The notes: generated by a model from the sequence alone, not told the origin. A stretch of DNA of 64,000 nt from Termitomyces sp. T153 (GCA_018296165.2 JACKQL020000077.1:171318-235317), one strand, 5' to 3'; positions 46,262-59,231 are shown, counted from the stretch's first letter. Numbers and translations are program-made.

Positions 46262-46428
46262 TTCCCATGCTTCTGAAGCCTCTAAGCATAGCACTTGGCC
46301 TAGGGAGCACCTCAAACTTGTTTCTTTGGATCTTCCTCTGTCAGTTATGTAGCCATGCTTGTAGACACTCTACAGAACTGAATATACTGTGGAGATCTCT
46401 CTGCCAATCATGTGACTTAGCCACAGCC
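46262..46428 (+). mobile_element. Old LTR, left part (split by element I; resumes 52,443-52,466)
   Basis: tgcttctgaagcctctaagc, then ctttggatcttcctctgtc and gacttagccacagcc resemble the LTR fragment at 1-197. The remaining 3' end (cagcctctagaagttgcctt, ending taca) lies beyond element I at 52,443-52,466. The duplicated cagcc is the target site of element I. Confidence 0.8.
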
Positions 46429-46780
46429 TGTCAGGGGACTTCCATTTCTAACCTCTGTGACTGGTTCCAGCATCTCTGCAGCTTGTTTGACATCTCCAGG
46501 GCTCTTTCCAGAACTCCGGAGTTCTCCATATTACCTCAGCAACCATTGCCCTAGGGTTAGGAGTAACTCCAGTCACCTGTACAGTAGTTTCCACACCTCT
46601 GCCACCCGCTGATGTGCCATGCTGAGCAGTGGGGATCCTTAGATTTGTTCTCTTTGGATTCCCCTCTGCTAGGTGATTAGTTACTGATTTGTATTATCAT
46701 ATACTCTGCTAATATACTTTGGATTCCCCTCTGCTAGCTGCATGACTCCAATCCACCACCCTGGAGGTTGCCCTTACAGC

Positions 46781-46791
46781 AAAACAAGTCT
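46781..46791 (+). other. Putative self-priming primer-binding site of element I
   Basis: aaaacaagtct lies two bases inside the 5' LTR. Its complement, agacttgtttt, matches agacttgttct in the 3' LTR (52,355-52,365) at 10 of 11 positions. Element II has the same arrangement with 11 of 11. No tRNA 3' end complement is evident. Confidence 0.55.
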
Positions 46792-46884
46792 CCTAAAACT
46801 GGCCTAGAAGCCCCACATAGCCACAAGAAACCTCGGAGCTGCTATCTGTCACTTCTCTGCCAGGATTAAGCACCATGGAGTTCT

Positions 46885-48108
46885 ATGTCTCAGCTTGCCA
46901 ACCCAGACACACCCTTGGAGGCCCCAGCCCTGCAGGACAAAGCCTGGACTCACCTGCTCCACTTAGAGACCCAGATGCAATTAACACAATCATCTCTCAC
47001 CCACAATATGACTGAACTCTCTACCCTCCATCAGACAACAGATCTTATCTCCCAATCCCTTCAGGTGCTGCTAGAATGCCTAAGCCCTAACTCCACCCCT
47101 CCCATGGCAGTGGAACCAGCTCTGCCTGCCACAGCACCTACTCTAGTGGCTCCAGTGACCCTATGGCCATGGATCCCTTGTCTGGCACTGCCAGATGCAT
47201 ATGATGGTGCCCGATCTGGCAGGGAGCAATTCCTATAGTCCTGCCTTACCTACATCCACCTCAGCAGGGATGCTTTTGACTCCAATGCATTGAAAATAGC
47301 CTGGGTGCTGTTATATATGAAGACTGGATGTGCCTTCACCTATGCACTGTGAGTTTTCCATCGTCCCAGAGGTGTGGGGAGCTTCCTGGACTGGACCACC
47401 TTTGAGAAGGACTTTTGCATGGAGTTTTTCCTGTTAGACCCCACCAAGATGGCAGCACTGATGCTGTGTGACAGGGAGCAGTACAGACAAGGAAAGTGTA
47501 CATTGGGTGAGTACATTGACTCATTCCAAGCCCTGGTCAAACAGGCCACCTACTCTGACAGCCTCCAACTATGCCTCACCTTCTGGGATGGCTTGCACCC
47601 CGCCTTGGTGGAATGCATTGACAACCTGGTAGAGAGTTGCCCCAACAATGAAAAGATTGCATCATAGTATGATGTGGCCCAAGATCAATAGCAACTCATG
47701 GAGATATGGAGGGAGCTCTGCCACCCCCATTCCACACTGTGCCCCACTCTGGTCAGCAACCTCTGCTACCCTGCACCTACTCACTCAGTGCTGGCCCTCA
47801 CTCCAGCCACCTCCACAGCACATCCCCTACTACTGGGGATCCCCATGGATGTGGATGTGGCCCAGCAACTCTGCACTGCCCCACTGTTGTGCCAGAGATG
47901 TAAGAAGCCCAGGCACTTTGCACAACACTGTACCCTAGGCCTGGAGGTATGCTACCTCTCTATAGCAGAGCAGGAGAAACTTCTCCTGCAGCTCTTGGCT
48001 GCAAAAGATGCTGCCAAAGCTCCATTGCTGGACAAGCCCATGCTGGAGTTGACCTTAGAGGAAGCCAGCATGTGCACTTCACCTCTGGAGTGGGAGGAGG
48101 ATTTTTAG
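46885..48108 (+). pseudogene. Gag of chromovirus element I
   Basis: One frame on the plus strand, interrupted by several stop codons, encodes MSQLANPDTP at 46,885, then a helical capsid part (FEKDFCMEFFLLDPTKMAAL, GEYIDSFQALVKQATYSDSL) and a CCHC zinc knuckle CQRCKKPRHFAQHC (spacing C-2-C-4-H-4-C) at about 47,890-47,932. It ends at 48,108. Gag packages the element RNA into virus-like particles. The stops preclude a full product. Confidence 0.88.
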
Positions 48109-48341
48109 TCAAGCAACAGATGAGGTATACACCTCTGTTGCTAGGTGCTAACAGGTTCTCTTGTCTGTCAATAGAAAATAAAACTGCCTTTTCTGATGCC
48201 CTTCATTCTGAGACAGAAGAACCTCAAAGCCCCCTTCCAGACATACAAACACTAACTCGGGAGCCCCCGCCAAGCTCTCCAACACCTCCAAAGGTCTGAT
48301 GGCATGGCCCCACTTGGGTGTGTCAAATGCCCTGACAGTAT

Positions 48342-51300
48342 GTGATGGCCTCCAGCTTGTCTGCCCATTCCCTGTGCCTCAATGTGGAGATTGAGATAAC
48401 AGACACCCAGCAAAACTGCAGAGTCATGGCTCTCCTGGACAGTGGAGCAATGGGACTTTTCCTGGACTCAGAGTTTGTCAAACACCATGGCCTTACTACA
48501 CAGCCCCTTCCCAAGCCCATTCCTGTCTACAACATTGATGGAACACCCAACAAAGCCAGCATGATTAGCTCCATGGTTGACCTGGTTCTCTGCTATAAGA
48601 ATCATGCAGAGTGTGCCATATTTGCTGTCACCAGCTTGGGAAGGCAAGATATGATTCTTGGGTTTATGTGGCTCTAAGAGCATAATCCTCAGGTTAATTG
48701 GACCAAAGGAGAGGTGACCATGAGTAGATGCCCCAGGAAGTGCTCTGCCTGTGCTGTGGAGGACAAAGTGGAGTGTTGGACCCAAGTCTGAAAGCACACA
48801 GCTATCCAAGCATGTTGCACTGGCCCTCTCCCCTTCACTGATCTAGACCTCCTGGACCCCCCACCTCTGGCATTCCCTCATAGAGAGGCCCTCTATAAGG
48901 ACAATTAGAGTAATGGTGGAGCCCTGAAGGAGGAGCATGGAGAGAAGTTTGGTGGTATACATGAGCTGGAGCTCCCAGACAAAGCAATAGAGGCAGGAGA
49001 TCAAATCTATGTTACCACCATCCACCCACTGCCCTCCATTGTGGAGATCAGGGCTAGCCAGACCACATCCCAATGACTGGCCCAGGCATTTGCTGCTAAT
49101 GCCATGCTCCAAGAGTTCCAGGATGTGTTACCCCCTACCTTCATGTGTTTGAGGATGTGTTCTTCAATGCCTTGTTTGACTTGCTTCCAGAGCACAAGAG
49201 GTGGGACCACACCATCAAACTGCTGCCTGACTCTGCACCCTCCAGCTGCAAGGTCTACCCCCTCATGCCCAGGGAGCAGAACAAGCTCAACACATTCCTA
49301 CAGAAGAACTTGGACTCCAGTTGTATCTGTCCATCCAAGTCCCCAATGGCTTCTCCAGTCTTCTTCATCAAAAAGAAGGATGGTTCTCTCCAACTGGTAC
49401 AGGACTACTGGGTACTCAATGCCATGACAGTAAAGAACCATTACCCCCTCCCCCTCATCTCCAAGCTCATCAACAACCTCTGGGGTGCATGATACTTTAC
49501 TAAACTGGATGTCTGGTGGGGTTACAAAAATGTGTGCATTTAGAAAGCAGATGAGTGGAAGGTGGCCTTCCAGACCAACTGGGGATTGTTTGAGCTGCTC
49601 ATCATGTTCTTTGGTCTCACCAACAGCCCAGCCACCTTCCAGACCATGATGAATAACATCTTCTGGGACCTCATTGCAGAAGGTATAGTGTGCATGTACC
49701 TTGATGACATTATCATCTACACCAAAACCCTGGAGGAACACCATTGGATTGACTGTCTCATCCTGGAATGCCTCTGCCAGCACCAGCTCTATCTCAAGCT
49801 AGAGAAGTGCAAGTTTAAACAAACCTAGATTGAGTACCTTGGCCTGATCATCTCCCACAGAGCAGTGGAGATGGACCCAGTGAAGGTAGCAGGTGTGGTA
49901 GAGTGGCTGAAGCCCCAAAACAAGAAGGAGGTGCAGGTGTTCCTTAGTTTTGCAAACTTCTACTGGAGATTCATCCAGGACTTCTCATACCATGCCTGCC
50001 CACTGGTTGACCTCACAGGAAAGGATGTTACATGGAGCTGGGGACCTCCAGAGCAGATGGCCTTTGACACTCTTAAGCATGCTGTGACCTCTGGGCCTGT
50101 TCTCCTATTCCCAGATGACAACTCTCCCTTCCATGTAGAGGCCAACAGCTCTGACTTTGCCACTGGGGCAGTGCTCTCACAGCAATCTCCAGAGGATGGG
50201 AAGTGGCATCCAGTGGCCTTTTACTCCAAAAGCCTGAATGCAGTAGAACAGAACTATGAGATTCACAACAAGGAGATGCTGGCCATCATCCAGTCATTCA
50301 AGGAGTGGCAGCACTTCCTGGAAGGTGTGTGGCACAAGTTTGAGGTCTGGACAGATCACAAGAACCTTGAATACTTCCGGATGGCCAAGAAGCTCAATTG
50401 CTGGCAGGCTCAATGGTCCCTCTAACTTGCTAACTTCAACTTCTCCTTGCACCCAAGCTGGGCCAGAGCATGGAGAAACCAGATGCCCTGTCTTGGAGGG
50501 CAGACCACAGAACAGGGGAAGGGGATAACAGCAACATTGTGCTCCTCCACCCTGAATTGTTCACAATCTGAGCCATGGAGGGCCTTGCCATCAATGGAGC
50601 AGAGGCAGACATTCTCCAGGACATACAACAAGGTAATAGAGACAGTCAACAGGAGGAGCTTGTAGCACAGGCCAGTCAAATGCTGAAGTCAGGGCATACT
50701 ATTGGTGTTAAGGCAGTTTGCACTGATGAATGGGCCCTCCAAGATGGAATCCTGACCTTCTGAGACTGTATCCACATCCCCAACATTCTGGAGCTCCATC
50801 AGAGGATTGTGGAGCAACACCATAACTCCTGCATTGCAGGGCACTCCAGGCAGTGGAAGACACTGGAGTTAGTATTGCAGAACTACTGGTGGCCCCAGAT
50901 GTCCTAGTACATTGGGTCTTACACTAGTACCTGCAATCTCTGCCTCCAGACCAAGGCCCAGTGCTGACTTCCCTATGGACAGTTATACCTGCTACCAGTG
51001 CCCATGGAATGGTGGAGCATAGCATCTGTAGACTTCATTGTAGAGCTCCCTGACACCCATGGTTATGATGTGATCATGGTGGTGGTGGACCTGTATGGCA
51101 AGAGAGTGCACTTCATTCTGACCCACACCACCTGCTCCACCATAGGTGCTACAAACCTGTACCAGAGGAACATTTGGAAGCTCCATGGCCTCTCTGATAC
51201 CTATGTCTTGGATTGGGGACCCCATTTATGGCAGAGTTCACTTGGGAGCTCTACTGACTGCTTGGAGTAAAGCTCCACACCACCACTGCCTACCACTCAC

Positions 51301-52148
51301 AGTCCAACAGTCAGATGGAGCGCATAAACCAGGAGCTGGAACAGTATCTCCACCTCTTCTGCAATGAGTGCCAAGATGACTGGGACAAACTCCTCCCCAA
51401 TGCCGAATTCCAGTACAACAACCATATTCACACATCCACCCAGTTTTCCCCATTCTTTCTTAACACCAGATGGCACCCACACATGGGTTTTGAACCCTGG
51501 GCCCAACCCTCAGACAATGAGGCAGTAAATGAATTTGTGGACCAGATGAAGAGGTCACAGAAGGAGGCCCAAGCTGTGCTGGCAAAAGCCAAAGATGACA
51601 TGGTGCGATACTACAACCATGGGAGGACTCCAGAGTGCAGATATCAGCCTAGAGATCAAGTCTACCTGGATGTCTCTGACATTACAACTATCCAACCCTC
51701 AAAAAAGCTGTCACACCACCAATTAGGGCCATTCACAGTGGAATGACAGGTGGGACCCCTGGCCTATTGACTTTGACTCCCTGTAAAGATGTGCCAGCTT
51801 CATCCAGTGTTCAATGTGATTAAACTAACCCCAGCCCCTAAAGATCCTATCCTGGAGTGACATCTGCCACCTCTGCTGCCCCCTGCAGTGGTCAACAACA
51901 ACAAGGAGTATGAAGTGGAGGAAATCCTGGATAGCTATTTATTCCAGAGACAACTACAATACAAGGTGAAGTGGAAAGGCTATGGAATTGAGGATATCTC
52001 CTGGGAGCTGTGGGAGAATGTACATGCCCCCAGAATTGTCAAGGAGTTGCACCATACAAGGAATCAACCCTATCTTGCCAGTGGACCAAGCAATCAGGGA
52101 CTTCTTCTACCCCACATGTCAAGATGCTGCACACTAGAGGGGGGGTGA
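48342..52148 (+). pseudogene. Pol (PR-RT-RH-IN-chromodomain) of chromovirus element I
   Basis: Protease at 48,342-48,677 with VMALLDSGAMGLFLD and the closing ILGFMWL. RT at 49,145-49,828 with [14 protein letters not shown] and an intact YLDD box (CMYLDDIIIYTK). RNase H at 49,865-50,425 (VEANSSDFATGAVLSQQ, WTDHKNLEYF). Integrase from about 50,575 with the His/Cys zinc-binding region near 50,810-50,945, core DFIVELPDTHGYDVIMVVVD at about 51,030, and the downstream part in another frame at 51,315-51,746. Chromodomain at 51,888-52,080 (EYEVEEILDS, YKVKWKGYG, WELWENV), which in the family targets integration to modified chromatin. Stops and at least three frame changes inactivate it. Confidence 0.9.
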
Positions 52149-52466
52149 TGTCAGGGGACTTCTATTTCCAACCTCCATGACTGGTTCCAGCACCTCCACA
52201 GCTTTGTCTCTGGGGCTCTTTCCAGAACCCTGGAGTTCTCTGTATTACCTCAGCAACCATTGCTCTAGGGTTAGGAGTAACTCTGGTCACCTGTATAGTA
52301 GTTCCCATGCCTCTGCTGCCCACTGATGTGCTGCACTGAGCAGCAGGGATCCTTAGACTTGTTCTCTTCAGATTCCCCTCTGCTAGGTGATCCTCTGCTA
52401 GCTGCATGACTCCAATCTGCTGCCCTGGAGGTTGCCCTTACACAGCCTCTAGAAGTTGCCTTTACA

Positions 52467-53985
52467 GGAAACAGGATGGGAAAGTGGTTGAGACCCTGCC
52501 CATGCTTGAATAACAAATGATTTCTTTGTGGGGATATAGATGAGCCCATGATTTTGCCTACTTTGAAAAAAGAGGTGGTGGAATAGATGGTGTGGAATGG
52601 AAAGATCAATGGCATTGTCAAGTATTGATGGAGGCCATGTGAGTGATTGAGTATTGGGCACAGAGGTTGGAAAGGCACAGTCAGATGGTCTCAGGCTATC
52701 ACCACTCAGGGAATTGGTGATTGAGTCAATACCAGTCAGTTCTCCTAAAGGTGATGGCACAATAGAATCAGCACTGAAGAGGTGAGTGGAGCCAGGTCTA
52801 GCAGACAGACTTCAAAATTGGCAGATTAGGTCATTTGCCATCAACCAGACTTTTAAGCCAGCTGCTGATCAGAACTTGTCAAGTGCTAACAGCACTTTCC
52901 AGTGGACACTGCTTTGGCTTGAGAATTCTTTATTGCAAGTTGTGTTTTGATGGATAAGACAGCCCTGGGCAATCTCATTACTCAGGTGCTTGGTCTTGAT
53001 ACCTATATAGTTCCACCAATCACAGCCATACTAATATACAACTTGACTTAGATGGGTGAGAACTCTCCATGCCTCAAAGGACTCCTTGACTTCTTGAGGG
53101 ACATCATCTTTTTCTGCCAGAGGGTACCAATGGCTCAGACACATACTGATATCAGATAAACTGCATTCCAATCCAAGACATCTTACAAATTCTTCATCCA
53201 GGGTTGTAACATCCACTCACAGTCCTTGTGTTCCTCAAGGTTGCCATAAATGGCAAGTGCTGCATGCATCCATGATTCAACATAAAAAATCAGTTTTTGC
53301 AGACCTGGTGACTGATGGTCAACTGAAGAATGGCCTGGTAGAACAACAGTGGAGGCCATCATAGTTTCAAAGTGCACAGTTATCTGAATTTGGCACAGTT
53401 ATGAGTTGGTGGTTGGAGAAAGTAGGTCTTTACAAACAGAATCAATAATGTAGACTACACATGACAGAATGAATGAACAGAATTGGCAAGTGGATTGAGA
53501 ATGAATGAACAGATAAAAGCAACTTACATTTACAGAGAGTTTCAGGGTCATCTTCTGTGTCTGGATTAGCTTGCCATATCCATGAAACCTCTATTCTTGA
53601 CAATTCAGGAATATTTGGATCTTGTATAGCTGTGCTTACAGTAGCATAGAATTCTGTACAAGGAGGAGTACACTTACAATGAGGAGGAGTGTTGCAATCC
53701 CATGCACAAGACACTGTAAGTGTGTCCCAGCCACCTCAAATTTATTTTTACTTTATTTAATGCCACACATAATGGACACAATGGACTGTAGGTAATTATT
53801 TTGTGCATATGTATGTACAAACACTCTCAGTTACTTATACCACATACTGAGGGTGAGTATTTACATGCTGTTTCTCACCCAATTTGTATTGCAGAATCTC
53901 CAGGTGTAGTTGTTTTGTTATTGAGCACTATGTGCAAAGGTATTATTTTATCATCTGAGACAGGCTGTCTTGCTTGATCAACCAG
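52467..53985 (-). pseudogene. Unrecognised degenerate coding fragments
   Basis: Minus-strand frames of 60-100 codons follow one another (53,714-53,442; 53,377-53,183; 53,216-53,031; 52,760-52,449). They carry protein-like stretches such as CAWDCNTPPHCKCTPPCTEF, LQKLIFYVESWMHAALAIYG and VPQEVKESFEAWRVLTHLSQ. The Cys-rich start and helical middle could be a transposon-associated or lineage-specific protein broken by frameshifts. I cannot assign a family. CpG depletion matches the repeat island. Confidence 0.35.
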
Positions 53986-54062
53986 TGTAAGAGTGACTTC
54001 TGGAGACTATGGCTCAATCACACAGCTGGTAGAGGGATATCCAAAGTGTATTCAGAGTCTAT
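53986..54062 (-). mobile_element. LTR end fragment (minus)
   Basis: tgtaagagtgacttctggag, then tggctcaatcacacagctgg, matches the LTR end at 38,306-38,370. It stops after about 75 bp and marks the right edge of the transposon island. Confidence 0.7.
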
Positions 54063-54603
54063 GGAAGTTTCTTTCCACCAATTGACCCTACTTGTACTCT
54101 ATGGAACAGGGCAGCTACACTCAATTATAGGATTTAGCCATAATGGTGGTTGACAATATATGACGACTAGGCTGTATCAGCCCTCCTACAAAATCCCAGC
54201 CATGTTTCCAGGTATCCTTCATAATCTTTGGTTGTAGTTGAAACTAGGTTGAAAATCCAGGAAAGAGGTGTAAGTAGAACTAGGTAGTCAGAGAACCTCC
54301 ACCTCAACAATATCCTCCCTGAGTCACCCAAGTTTATGTTCAAATGACACCGAGCACCTTACTTTCAGTGTGTAAGCGTGAACAAACAAACATCATATAA
54401 AAGTTGCTGAAGTGCTTAGTAGAACTGGATCTTCAGCTGAAGAATCTAGTCAAGCCATTTTGGCTTCGATCTCATTCAGCCATTTAACTCTGCCTCATCC
54501 CTCTTCGTACCCAGGTTCCGATTGATTCCTTGGCAATGTCAAAATGATAGGGTGAAAAGTTTCCGCTGATGTTTTGGAAATTTCATAGACACTGTTTTCG
54601 ACA
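54063..54603. other. Boundary spacer, 3' of GH79
   Basis: No gene. Base composition changes here from CpG-depleted to CpG-normal. The last part is the 3' UTR of the minus-strand GH79 gene. Confidence 0.4.
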
Positions 54604-57166
54604 TTATGGGGTATACGAAGTCAGAACCACAGCAGCACCGCACATCGCAGCTAGCAACACTACGAGGCCAGGCGCTAGCACGCGTAAGCTCTCTGCAGCA
54701 CTAATAGACCCGGGGCTTGTGCTTCCCACATTCTGACGCTCTTTGCCCGAATGGCCGTTCGACGTAGCGAGGATGGATGGGTCGATAGTTGCTGTGTTGA
54801 CTGTCTTTGTCAGTGCCGTCGTCTGAAAAGTGACAGCGTCTGGTGGTTGGGAGTCCGTCTTCTGGGCGTTGGGGTCGGTAAGAAAGACAAGGGCGAACGA
54901 AGGGGCTTTGAGAGGGATGTGGCATTGATTGGTACCTTGGTCGCATGAGATTGTGTTGATGTTAAGGTCACCTTTGAGTCGGCCATCGACTTCAAACTTG
55001 TTACCGAAGGTCTAGGCAATCAAATAAATGGAAGATGAAGCACATGCACGGAGAACAACCATACCTGACCTGCCCATGTAAGATTTGTCTTAACGGAAAC
55101 AGAATCCGCAAGGAAGTACCTAGAATGCGATATCAGCGAGAGACATACATTATACATAGACGTGGTACTTACTTGACCCAGACCTGAGGGGGCACTTGCC
55201 CACCATCCACAGTGACGGTAGCAGTGACATCATGAGAGCCGGAGGGGTCATCGATGAAGTTGAAAAGGGCAACCTTGGAAAGACCACCGTTGTCGTAGAT
55301 AGCGTACGAAGGCGTATAGAGTCCGCTGTTGCTGGTGTCGACGATCTGCGAAACATTGGACTTGCCGAAGATTTCGGAGACAATGACCACAGAGTAGAAG
55401 ACGGCGCCGACGGTCCATTGGTTGAATGACGATTGATTGGTCGGTGGGGCTGAAAACATTTCGGTCCAAATCAGTCACCAGTAACTATTTGCCTCTAACT
55501 GATTAAAACCTATACCTGTAAAAGGCTGACCAGGAGGAGTTCAGGATGTGATTCAACCCGTTACCAAAGACGATATGCGCACATTATAATAAACATTTTG
55601 ACCACCAACATGGAGTAACGCATGAGAGAAATTAGATGCCGCCATGGTCAATCCATAGTCCAGCGCCCAAAGGGCTGCACCAAACGAGTCCGAGATACCA
55701 GGCAAGCCACCACACGTCGCACTATTTGTCTCGAACATGATGAATGGTTTTCCAATTCCCTGAGCTAGGCTACTGGAATAAATGTACGGCTTGACCAACT
55801 CCAGACCCGCATTATGTGAGAGGAACTCATGGAAAGTCTCTTGAGGATCAACGTATGAACCAATGCCATATGTAGCGTAGCAGTTGTTGCTTGGGTAGCT
55901 ATGGATCAGCGGCCAGTGAACAATCAGACAATTAGAAGAGGCGGCAATCGGATACGTACTGTTCCATTGTAATGGCAGTTAGGACATCCTTGAATCTATC
56001 GAGATAGCCGACATCCCAGACTTGTTGAGGCTCCCAGGGTCCGCTAGCAAGACTTGGCCCGATAAGCATGTTCTTAATCGGAATGTTGGGGTTATTGTTT
56101 ATGGTTTGAATAAGACTCTGGAACTCATTCGCATATTCGGCTGGTCCGTATGGTTCGACGCGATGTTGATGCCTACGAAAATGAGTCGACCATAGTCTTT
56201 AAATGAAGGAGAAAGGTTTCACCCTAAATAATAATCTGGTTCGTTTCCAGCTTGCAGACCGATGAGGTGATCTCCGAGGATGGCTTGACCCTTTTCAGCG
56301 ATAGTTAGGCGCCAATTCGTATCGTTGAAAGGTATACCTGATTTTTGAACATGAGTCAGGGCTGATCTAGAATTTGATTACCTACCGAGGTACCATCTAA
56401 CGTTGACAAGGGCAGAGATGTTCGCCGCAAGGTAGAAGAGTTCGTCACTATACAATACAGCGGGAGTGAGGGTCTGATGTGTCGGAAAGTGGTAATCATA
56501 GTGTCAACATCTTATCGACGCGAAAGAGAAAAAAGGGACGGACGGGATTTTTGGAATCCGAGTTTTCTTTTGATGTTGCATGACCATTGGGTATCGAGTC
56601 TACCCAATACGCGAAATCCTGCGTATTCCCACCCATACGAATGTGAACACCTCCCGCACGATGTTGTATCTGAGCCATCAAGTTAAGGAACGGAACCTGC
56701 ATAAGTGAGCTATAAACCGATAAACCAATGATAAATAATGAAATTGTTCATGAACTTGGACGCACGCATTCTTTCCCACTCCAATCGAAAATCAGTCTCC
56801 ACTCCTTCCTCAGATCACAAATCCCCACGTACTGAGTTGCGTAATAACAGACATTTCAATTGAAAACCCAAAAAATGACCCGTGTTGCATGATCGAGATA
56901 CCAGGAACACTAGCATTGCTCGCAGCGAGGTTCAAAGTGTATGTAGGGACTTGATCTTCAGGTGGTGGTGGGGGTTTGAGGATCGTCTCGTCGTACGCAG
57001 CGAGAAGTTTGGTATTTGAGGATGCCGTAGGTGCTACGCCATCGGCACCAGTGGTTGCAGTTGCTAGGCTACTCGTCTGGCCGAAGGGGATTTGTCCGTA
57101 AACTGTGACTGCCCGCGCAGTTCCGAACAGACCAAGAAGGAAAAGAAAGATCGACAGTGAAGGCAT
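54604..57166 (-). CDS. Secreted GH79 family glycoside hydrolase, probably GPI-anchored
   Basis: Eleven exons on the minus strand (57166-56833, 56778-56762, 56696-56544, 56473-56386, 56337-56223, 56172-55960, 55898-55583, 55525-55516, 55449-55173, 55119-55065, 55011-54604) give one 661-residue frame. Exons of 17 and 10 nt are needed. Residues 1-19 (MPSLSIFLFLLGLFGTARA) are a signal peptide. The acid/base Glu230 is in QAGNEPDYY and the nucleophile Glu363 in FIMFETNSATCGG, the positions expected in clan A GH79. VPFLNLMAQI, HIRMGGNTQ and YLGIPFNDTNW are further family blocks. A beta-rich C-terminal domain follows. A Ser/Thr-rich linker then leads to a final hydrophobic segment (VLAPGLVVLLAAMCGAAVVL) with a very short end, typical of a GPI signal. 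Family members are beta-glucuronidases acting on proteoglycans such as arabinogalactan; the substrate here is unknown. Confidence 0.92.
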
Positions 57167-59149
57167 TTTGGAGGCCCTAAGATGCTATAAGAGATTGGAA
57201 GGGGAGAATAGGTATTCCGTTAGTAAATCACTGATATCTTGAAAAAAAAGTAAGTATGGTGCGGAGCGAAGCTTGTCATTGGAGTGTGTTCGCCAAGGCC
57301 AAGATAGTCTGGGCAGAAAAAAAACGAAATCGCGATCGGCTCACACACCGATAATTTTCAAACGCGATCGCCAAGCCCCAGCAGTTGCATCCTTTTAATT
57401 CGGAGGTGACTGTATAGTATTACTTTCCACGCTGTTGAACGTTGGATCACGGGTCGTGCATATTTGCTCCCGTTTCTCGAGCAATGGATACACTTGTGTT
57501 GGTCATGGTGAGCGGCTGCAGGAAGGCTCGAGCTCCGAATAATCGACGAAGTTAAGTAAGTACAGTACTTATGTACTGCATGGGTCACATTGAATCAGAT
57601 CAGCCATCAGCCACGTAACTATCTACTGACCCTGGGACATCAATGAGAATGTTATGGAAAATCATTCTCACAATTCATCTTCCGTTCTCAGTGCTTATTT
57701 GCACACACTGAAACGTCTTTGTGACTTCATATACATTCGTCCTTCGATCGCGCCGCATGCGTCTGAGACTGACTAGTATGTATAACAAAGATGCTTATGG
57801 TTGCTCTCTCCAGTCTCTGTCTCCCTCTCCAGTCTCTGTCTCCCCATGCTCTCTCCAGTCTCTGTATCCCCATACAGATACAGACCAGACCAGACAATGA
57901 AGAGCAATGAAGAGGTATATAAGGTTATGTGTCTCGCCGCATGCGCTGAATTCATCAAAGCGATCATATTTATTACAACTGGCTAGATTTCACTTCTATG
58001 ACTAGTATCATGTCACTCCTATGGATTTGAAGGTTGGATGCCAGGAAATGGCAATCCAAGCGAGTCTGCCGATATTCGGCCTTTCCTCGTGCTGTATGAG
58101 GCCAATCTTTTCTCACCGCTCGATAATCGGTCAATGACCGGTTGCTTAGAGATAGTCAGTCGTCAATCCGGTCGTCTAGGTCTCCGTTACTGACTCGATG
58201 ATGCCTGAGGATACCCAGTCCAAATTCCTTTATTAAAGCGCTTACCATCTTTGATTTTTCCGAACCAAGACATAACCTGGGTTGAAATGAATCTCGACAC
58301 TTTGTGGTCATCAGCGAGTGATGAAGACAAGGCTCCGACGGAAGCCGATTCATGTGAAAGAGACAAAGCGACAAGCCCATTCAAGAACAGTTCCAGAAGG
58401 TGATCTAAGGTATGCTAGCGCACCTCCCATCATATTAGGGGGGCTGTTAACGGTCCATCAAGAAGAACATATCGTCCCGCCAGGGGTGGGACAGGGGCAG
58501 GGGTATCAGACGTGTGACTTGTTAGCCTGCTCTCTCGTTCGTAATACTCTTCTACCTTTCTTTCTTTGCAATTGTTTAATTCCCTCTGCGCTCGATGTAA
58601 GCCAGCCCTCTAGTCAATGTTGCCAAAGCCCCGAGCCAAACTGCAGATGGTAAATATAAACACATCGTGACATTCAAACCTGGCCATACGACGACTCGGC
58701 TTTCTTGCGGCAAAACCAACAACATTGATGTGTTGTACCACTAGAGCATTAACGACGGTTTTGCGAATACATCTTCAGCCTTGGGTGGAGATCGCCAGCG
58801 CTTGGCTCGAAGCTGAACATGTGAGTTTCTCATTAGTAGCAGAGGCTGAGCAGCATACTCTAAACCTCAGACACGTCAAACGTACTTGCCTATGTTTGAA
58901 ACTAGACTCAAGCGCCTTACTCAGTTCTGGCGGAATTGTGACTCAAAATGTGGTTATGTGGTGAATATTCATGAAGTTGCTCTCCTCCTATGATCTATTC
59001 TGTTCTGCCATCCTACTGATGTTGCTGTGGATAATGATACATCAACCAATAAATCATTGTACTGGTACTAGGGATTTCAGGTCATAACCCTCGCAGATGA
59101 AAGCTTCATCCAATAAATACTAAAGATAGTAAGGAGCTAAAGTTACCAA
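57167..59149. other. Long spacer between GH79 and the tRNA pair
   Basis: Holds the GH79 promoter on its left side (a CG-containing acgcgatcgc motif occurs at 57,362-57,371) and a small pyrimidine-rich minisatellite ctctccagtctctgtctccc in three imperfect copies at about 57,807-57,870. Open frames of 60-110 codons occur on both strands, but none shows a domain, and none has clear splice partners. No gene is called. Confidence 0.4.
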
Positions 59150-59231
59150 GGCGCTATAGCCAAGTGGTTACGGCGACAGATTAGAAATCTGTTCCTCTTT
59201 GAGGGCGCAGGTTCAAATCCTGCTGGCGTCG
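59150..59231 (+). tRNA. tRNA-Ser (anticodon AGA), copy 1
   Basis: Acceptor GGCGCTA/TGGCGTC with discriminator G, anticodon loop TTAGAAA (AGA), class II variable arm TCCTCTTTGAGGGC, T loop TTCAAAT. No intron. A Pol III terminator TTTTT follows at about 59,245. AGA is read as IGA and decodes UCU, UCC and UCA. Confidence 0.96.

Larger units (their letters stand above)
46429..52442 (+). mobile_element. Chromovirus (Ty3/gypsy) element I, complete but inactivated
   Basis: 5' LTR 46,429-46,778 (350 bp), 3' LTR 52,149-52,442 (294 bp, lacking an internal segment of about 56 bp), TG...CA ends, perfect 5-bp target duplication cagcc (46,424-46,428 and 52,443-52,447). Primer-binding site aaaacaagtct at 46,781-46,791 and polypurine tract agagggggggtga ending at 52,148. 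The interior has gag, protease, RT, RNase H, integrase and a C-terminal chromodomain, the order that defines chromoviruses. In-frame stops and shifts break all frames. It is nested in an older LTR. Confidence 0.93.

Noticed and set aside
57773..58653. Several 60-110-codon frames in the GH79-tRNA spacer
   Set aside because: They overlap a minisatellite or each other on both strands and have no domain or splice support.
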